Origin: an uncultured Clostridia bacterium
GTDB lineage: Bacteria > Bacillota > Clostridia > Christensenellales > Aristaeellaceae
Direction: 5' to 3'
DNA length: 8,204 nt
NCBI GenBank assembly: GCA_934663595.1
Contig: CAKUKM010000059.1
Span: 1-8,204, forward strand
Below, piece after piece: positions 5,007 through 8,204 of this stretch (position 1 is its first letter; every line of letters starts with the position of its first letter). The position numbers were made by a program, and so were the translations under genes. The notes under the pieces are model-generated. The model made no database searches. It was not told where the DNA came from and worked only from the letters and a program-made list of their open reading frames with translations.

Positions 5007-7523
5007 GTGATTATTGCAATCTGCAAAAGGTGTAATGCGGAATTTCCGGTTGACGGGCGAAAAAGCGTAGAGCCTTGTCCCTACTGTGGGAGCTACGTTC
5101 CGCTTCTGCACGGAATGGACGATGAAGCTCGCGTGAATGCGTTTAAGCGCGCGGAGCAAAACCGGCGGAATGGAGATTTTGACGAGGCGGCGCGCCTCTA
5201 TCGCAAAATACTGGATCAGGATTTGACCGATGCGGAGGCATACTGGTCGCTTTTGGAATGCAGATACGGCGTTCAATACGTAAAAGATCCGGGAAATGGC
5301 GAAATCAAATTCACTGTGAGCCGCATGCGCTATGCATCCATCCTTGAGGACGAGGATTACAAGAGCGCGATGGAGAATGCGACGGACGAGCAGCGCAAGG
5401 TGTATGAGGATACTGCGGCTGCGATTGCCGCGACTCAGAAGGAATTCCTTAGAATTGCGCAAAATGAGAAGCCGTTCGACGTATTTATCTGCTATAAGGA
5501 AGCAGACGCCGACGGACGCCGCACCGAGGACAGCGTTCTGGCCGAGAAAATCTATGCGGAGCTTACGAAGATGGGCTATCGCGTGTTTTACAGCCGCGAG
5601 ACGCTGCGGGAGTATCCGGGCGAAAAATTTGAGCCGCATATTTTTGCGGCGCTGTATTCGGCGAAGCTGATGCTGCTGGTTGCGACCAGTAGTGCATATG
5701 TGGAATCGACATGGGTGCGCAATGAATGGAAGCGCTATTTGGATCAGATTGATCGCGAGGGGCAGCTTGGTCAGGGCAAGGTGCTGCTGCCTGTATTGAA
5801 AATGTTGCCGAAGGATCTTCCGCAGGCGTTGAGACAACTTCAAGCGATAGAGATGGGTCGGAATGACGCGATGAGCAGGCTGATGCGCTATGTCCGCGCG
5901 AGAATTCCGAAGGAGGAAGCCGAACCGAATCCTGAACGCAATTCCGATTCTATTGCAGAGAGGCTGATGGATCGGGCATTTCGGGAGCTTCAGGATCGCC
6001 GCTGGGAAAGGGCGGATCAATGCTGTGAGGATGCGCTCAATCGAGATTTCGAAGCTGCGCGCGCCCATCTGGGCAAGCTGCTGGTGGAGTATGAGGCGCG
6101 CAACCTGAACGAGCTGAGCACGTATACGGAGTCAGTCGCCGAAAACATTCATTTCAAACGCGCAATGCAGTATGCGGATGAACCTTTGCGCGCAAAGCTG
6201 CAGGCATGCGAGCAGTCGATCCAGAAGAATATCCAGCAGGCGAAGCTGGAGGAACAGCGGCGAAGAGAAGAGGAGCAACAGGCGAAGCTGGAGGAACAGC
6301 GGCGAAAGGAAGAGGAGCAGCGGCGCTTCTGGCAGGAAGCATACGAATTGGCGGAACGGAAAAAAATCGAGGAGGAGAAGAGAAAGCAAGCCGCCAGGGC
6401 GGAACTGGAGAAAAAGCAAGCCGCCGAGGCGGAGCAGAGGCGCATCGCAGCAGAGGCCCAGAAGAAGCGCGAGGCGGAGCTGGAAAAGCAGCGCGAAAAG
6501 GTGGATAATTGTGCGACGAAAAACGCGCTAATGGCCGCTGGAATTTTTATTTTCTTGGCTTTCGCGACGATTGGGATTAATTTGCTCTCGAAAGACTTGG
6601 CAAATGTTGCGGGGAAGAGCGGCTTTTTGGTGCTGACTATGCTATCAGCAGGTGCCGCCGCGATTTTGGCTTTGTTGGCCGAGCTCTGCCCTGTGCGAAC
6701 TATTGACATTGCCCGAGACCTCGTGATGGTTGCAAGAATTTCTCTGGCAATCGCATTTATTGGTGCACTTGGCTTTACTTTTATAGTATGCAACAATGCC
6801 TTGCCTGAGGAAGTAAAAGGCATTCTCAACACAGAGGCGGTGCAGAAAATCCAGCTCGTGGATGATAAGCTGGCCGAGTTCTTTGGCATTGAGACGGATG
6901 CGGCTCCTGAGGATTTCTCCGCGCTTGATACGAGGCTGAATGTCGGCGATACGATTGCTTTCGGGCGATATGAGCAGGATAACAATACCTCCAACGGCGC
7001 GGAGCCCATTGAATGGCTCGTGCTGGATCGCGATGGCGATCGCGCGCTGCTGCTGAGTCAACAGGTATTGGATGCGCAGCCGTTCTGCGAAAGCAGCGCG
7101 GAGGCGGAATGGAATACCTCCGATGTGCGCGCGTGGCTGAACGATGCGTTTCTGAATGCGGCGTTCAGCGCGGAGGCACAGGAAAAGCTGGAGGAAATGT
7201 ATGCCGGCGATGATGCAGTCGGTACGGATCGCGTCTTCCTGCTGAGCAGTGCGGATGAAGGGCGCTATTTCCAGAACGACGAAGCGAGGATGGCATTCCC
7301 TACAGCATATGCGCTCGCGCAGGGCGCTCCTGTGGAAGCGGAGAATCCCGAAGGAGGTTGCCAATGGTGGCTGCGCACGGTGATGGAGGGCGATGCGCGC
7401 GGCGTTGCCTATATCGCGCCGTCGGGGAGCGACGCAATGATGCTGCTTTGGGAAGGCGGCAGCCCAAAGAGCGGCGTCCGTCCTGCGGTATGGGTGCACC
7501 TTGCGCAGTATCAGGAAGAATAG
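5007..7523 (+). CDS. Membrane TIR-domain protein with zinc ribbon, coiled coil and DUF6273-like C-terminus
   Basis: The protein has 838 residues. A zinc ribbon (C6, C9, C24, C27) is followed by a TPR-like helical segment (about 37-85) and a TIR domain (about 155-301). The TIR domain opens PFDVFICYKEAD and carries GEKFEPHIF, whose E209 aligns with the catalytic glutamate of NAD-cleaving TIRs such as SARM1, and the WVRNEW motif. A second TPR-like stretch (about 315-370) precedes a charged coiled coil (about 400-500). Three hydrophobic spans follow (about 508-527, 539-560, 572-595). The DUF6273-like domain (about 648-833) has FGRYEQD, PIEWLVLD, WNTSDVRAWLN, WWLR and GVRPAVWVHL. TIR plus DUF6273 proteins occur in Clostridia; TIR domains often hydrolyse NAD or make signalling nucleotides in defence. 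Function here is unproven. The GTG start at 5007 has GAGG 11 nt upstream; ATGs nearby (4996, 5000, 5005) hit stops. No clear terminator follows. Confidence 0.88.
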   Translation: MIIAICKRCNAEFPVDGRKSVEPCPYCGSYVPLLHGMDDEARVNAFKRAEQNRRNGDFDEAARLYRKILDQDLTDAEAYWSLLECRYGVQYVKDPGNGEIKFTVSRMRYASILEDEDYKSAMENATDEQRKVYEDTAAAIAATQKEFLRIAQNEKPFDVFICYKEADADGRRTEDSVLAEKIYAELTKMGYRVFYSRETLREYPGEKFEPHIFAALYSAKLMLLVATSSAYVESTWVRNEWKRYLDQIDREGQLGQGKVLLPVLKMLPKDLPQALRQLQAIEMGRNDAMSRLMRYVRARIPKEEAEPNPERNSDSIAERLMDRAFRELQDRRWERADQCCEDALNRDFEAARAHLGKLLVEYEARNLNELSTYTESVAENIHFKRAMQYADEPLRAKLQACEQSIQKNIQQAKLEEQRRREEEQQAKLEEQRRKEEEQRRFWQEAYELAERKKIEEEKRKQAARAELEKKQAAEAEQRRIAAEAQKKREAELEKQREKVDNCATKNALMAAGIFIFLAFATIGINLLSKDLANVAGKSGFLVLTMLSAGAAAILALLAELCPVRTIDIARDLVMVARISLAIAFIGALGFTFIVCNNALPEEVKGILNTEAVQKIQLVDDKLAEFFGIETDAAPEDFSALDTRLNVGDTIAFGRYEQDNNTSNGAEPIEWLVLDRDGDRALLLSQQVLDAQPFCESSAEAEWNTSDVRAWLNDAFLNAAFSAEAQEKLEEMYAGDDAVGTDRVFLLSSADEGRYFQNDEARMAFPTAYALAQGAPVEAENPEGGCQWWLRTVMEGDARGVAYIAPSGSDAMMLLWEGGSPKSGVRPAVWVHLAQYQEE
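6237..6320 (+). repeat. Two-copy 42-bp tandem repeat in the coiled coil
   Basis: Two adjacent 42-bp units (6237-6278 and 6279-6320) encode QAKLEEQRRREEEQ and QAKLEEQRRKEEEQ. They differ at few bases, so this part of the TIR-protein coiled coil grew by an in-frame duplication of 14 residues. Such repeats can change copy number without breaking the frame and would alter the length of the rod between the TIR domain and the membrane. Confidence 0.9.
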
Positions 7524-7574
7524 CCATGCCAAATGCAAGCGAGTTGGTCAGCGCTGCTTGATTATGGAGGCGAT

Positions 7575-7597
7575 CTCCGGCAAGGGCGTTGCCGGAG
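7575..7597. other. Perfect hairpin after the TIR gene, no U-tract
   Basis: CTCCGGCAA (7575-7583) and TTGCCGGAG (7589-7597) form a perfect 9-bp stem with a 5-nt loop, 51 bp after the TIR stop codon. No T-run follows, so it is not a standard intrinsic terminator. It may stabilise the mRNA 3' end. The remaining 7524-7686 interval holds no gene I can support. Confidence 0.5.
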
Positions 7598-7686
7598 CGG
7601 CGGAGAAGAATCCTCGCCTGAAACCGTGGGGACACTCGTTTGCTCCATCCGATTGAAAAAACTTTTTGAAAATGTGCGGAAACCTA

Positions 7687-7714
7687 TTGACATTCGCCGG
7701 AAAATGTGTATAAT
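7687..7714 (+). promoter_or_regulatory. Consensus sigma-A promoter of the tRNA operon
   Basis: Perfect TTGACA (7687-7692) and perfect TATAAT (7709-7714) are separated by 16 bp, followed by an AT-rich start region. Transcription should begin near 7721, leaving a leader of about 70 nt that is removed when tRNA-Thr is processed. Perfect hexamers on both sides are typical of stable-RNA operons with high output. Confidence 0.92.
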
Positions 7715-7791
7715 ATATTTTGTTGCCGACGCGATGCAGGAAAAACTCCTACAACGGTTGCCGAAAGGCGAGCGCCTGAATCGGAAGATAA

Positions 7792-7867
7792 GCTGGCGTA
7801 GCTCAATTGGCAGAGCAGCTGATTTGTAATCAGCAGGTTGCGGGTTCAAGTCCCATCGCCAGCTCCA
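7792..7867 (+). tRNA. tRNA-Thr (anticodon UGU)
   Basis: The cloverleaf folds by eye. The acceptor is GCTGGCG/CGCCAGC (7792-7798/7857-7863), and the D-stem is GCTC/GAGC. The anticodon stem is GCTGA/TCAGC, with loop TTTGTAA holding TGT at 7825-7827, and the T-loop is TTCAAGT. The CCA end is encoded (7865-7867). One oddity: the T-stem GCGGG/CCCAT contains a C-A mismatch (7841/7855) next to a G-U pair, where I would expect CCCGT. It is the first tRNA of a three-gene operon. UGU reads ACA and, by wobble, other ACN codons. Confidence 0.95.
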
Positions 7868-7896
7868 TCTCGATGAAGCGGCGGCAATGGAACCGT

Positions 7897-7981
<85 letters not shown>

Positions 7982-7986
7982 GATAT

Positions 7987-8075
7987 GCGGGAATGGCGGA
8001 ATTGGCAGACGCGCTAGATTCAGGTTCTAGTGATCATTACGATTCGTGCAGGTTCAAGTCCTGTTTCCCGCACCA
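7987..8075 (+). tRNA. tRNA-Leu (anticodon CAG)
   Basis: This is a class II tRNA of 89 nt. The acceptor is GCGGGAA/TTCCCGC (7987-7993/8065-8071), and the D-region is TGGCGGAATTGGCAGACGC. The anticodon stem is CTAGA/TCTAG, with loop TTCAGGT and CAG at 8021-8023. A long variable arm follows, then the T-loop TTCAAGT and an encoded CCA (8073-8075). It reads CUG, a codon favoured in this GC-rich genome. It starts 5 nt after tRNA-Tyr and is the last gene of the operon. Confidence 0.96.
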
Positions 8076-8077
8076 TG

Positions 8078-8126
8078 GCGAGTGTTCTTACAGCATTTGA
8101 AAAGCTGTGAGCACACTCGCTTTTTT
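8078..8126 (+). terminator. Rho-independent terminator of the tRNA operon
   Basis: A 17-nt arm (8078-8094) pairs with 8104-8120, with one mismatch and one G-U pair, around a 9-nt loop. Six T residues follow (8121-8126). It starts 2 nt after the CCA of tRNA-Leu. The hairpin also lies just beyond the stop of the convergent gene on the right, but on the minus strand it lacks a trailing U-tract. Confidence 0.93.
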
Positions 8127-8129
8127 CGC

Positions 8130-8204
8130 TCAAACAGCGGGTCTGTCGTCAGTTGTGTAGCTCACGAACACGCCTTTTCTGGTGTTGACGGTGACGGCCG
8201 GGAT
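8130..8204 (-). CDS. 3' end of an unidentified gene, cut by the window edge
   Basis: On the minus strand a frame is open from the right edge to a TGA at 8132-8130. It encodes 24 residues beginning IPAVTVNTRKG and ending SYTTDDRPAV. The composition looks protein-like, and the stop lies 4 nt from the tRNA terminator, a common arrangement for convergent units. I do not recognise the family from this tail. With so few codons it could also be chance, so it is reported as a likely partial gene only. Confidence 0.4.
   Translation of the reverse strand: MPAVTVNTRKGVFVSYTTDDRPAV

Noticed and set aside
4935..6068. 377-codon minus-strand frame opposite the TIR gene
   Set aside because: The plus strand encodes recognisable zinc-ribbon and TIR motifs throughout, so this is a shadow.
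6948..7505. DUF6273 domain as a target of a diversity-generating retroelement
   Set aside because: A lectin-like fold invites the idea, but no reverse transcriptase and no template repeat of this region were seen in the window.
7564..7656. Small frame starting MEAISGKGVAGA (30 codons) between the TIR gene and the tRNA promoter
   Set aside because: No ribosome binding site precedes it, it spans the 7575-7597 hairpin, and nothing in the peptide is recognisable.
7734..7829. Small frame in the tRNA leader that runs into tRNA-Thr
   Set aside because: It ends in the tRNA anticodon arm. Overlap with a clear tRNA makes translation unlikely.

Overview
The window looks like chromosomal DNA of a high-GC, endospore-forming Firmicute (class Clostridia, possibly an Oscillospirales/Christensenellales-like gut lineage). 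The basis is a full-length SpoIIE sporulation phosphatase, a DUF378 (YuzA-type) small membrane protein, strong AGGAGG-type ribosome binding sites, consensus sigma-A promoters, U-tract terminators and tRNA genes that encode their CCA ends. The placement below class level is inference.

Layout. Positions 1-263 hold no recognised gene. They carry a run of near-perfect hairpins closed by a strong plus-strand intrinsic terminator, probably the 3' region of a gene left of the window. A DUF378 gene (475-275, minus) is divergent from spoIIE (632-2920, plus). The end of spoIIE is followed by decayed tandem copies of its own C-terminal coding segment and 3' flank, to about 3266. A promoter at 3362-3390 drives a membrane-anchored peptidoglycan-binding protein (3447-4517), which ends at a clean terminator (4530-4568).

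A two-gene unit follows. It has a YccF-family membrane protein (4625-4984) and, 22 bp downstream, an 838-residue protein (5007-7523). That protein consists of a zinc ribbon, a TPR-like segment, a TIR domain with a candidate catalytic glutamate, a long charged coiled coil, three predicted membrane spans and a C-terminal DUF6273-like domain. With a cytoplasmic N-terminus, the odd number of spans puts DUF6273 outside the membrane. The layout therefore resembles a one-protein receptor: outside sensor, membrane, inside TIR effector or signalling domain. This is the most interesting part of the window, and its function is inferred.

The right end is a tRNA operon: a perfect TTGACA/TATAAT promoter (7687-7714), tRNA-Thr(UGU), tRNA-Tyr(GUA), tRNA-Leu(CAG), and a long-stem terminator (8078-8126). 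A convergent gene fragment on the minus strand runs off the right edge.

The groups appear to be functionally separate: sporulation (spoIIE), cell envelope (DUF378, peptidoglycan-binding protein), possible sensing or defence (yccF-TIR) and translation (tRNAs). Codon use in the TIR gene is visibly less GC-biased than in spoIIE, which fits an accessory gene beside a tRNA cluster but does not prove transfer.
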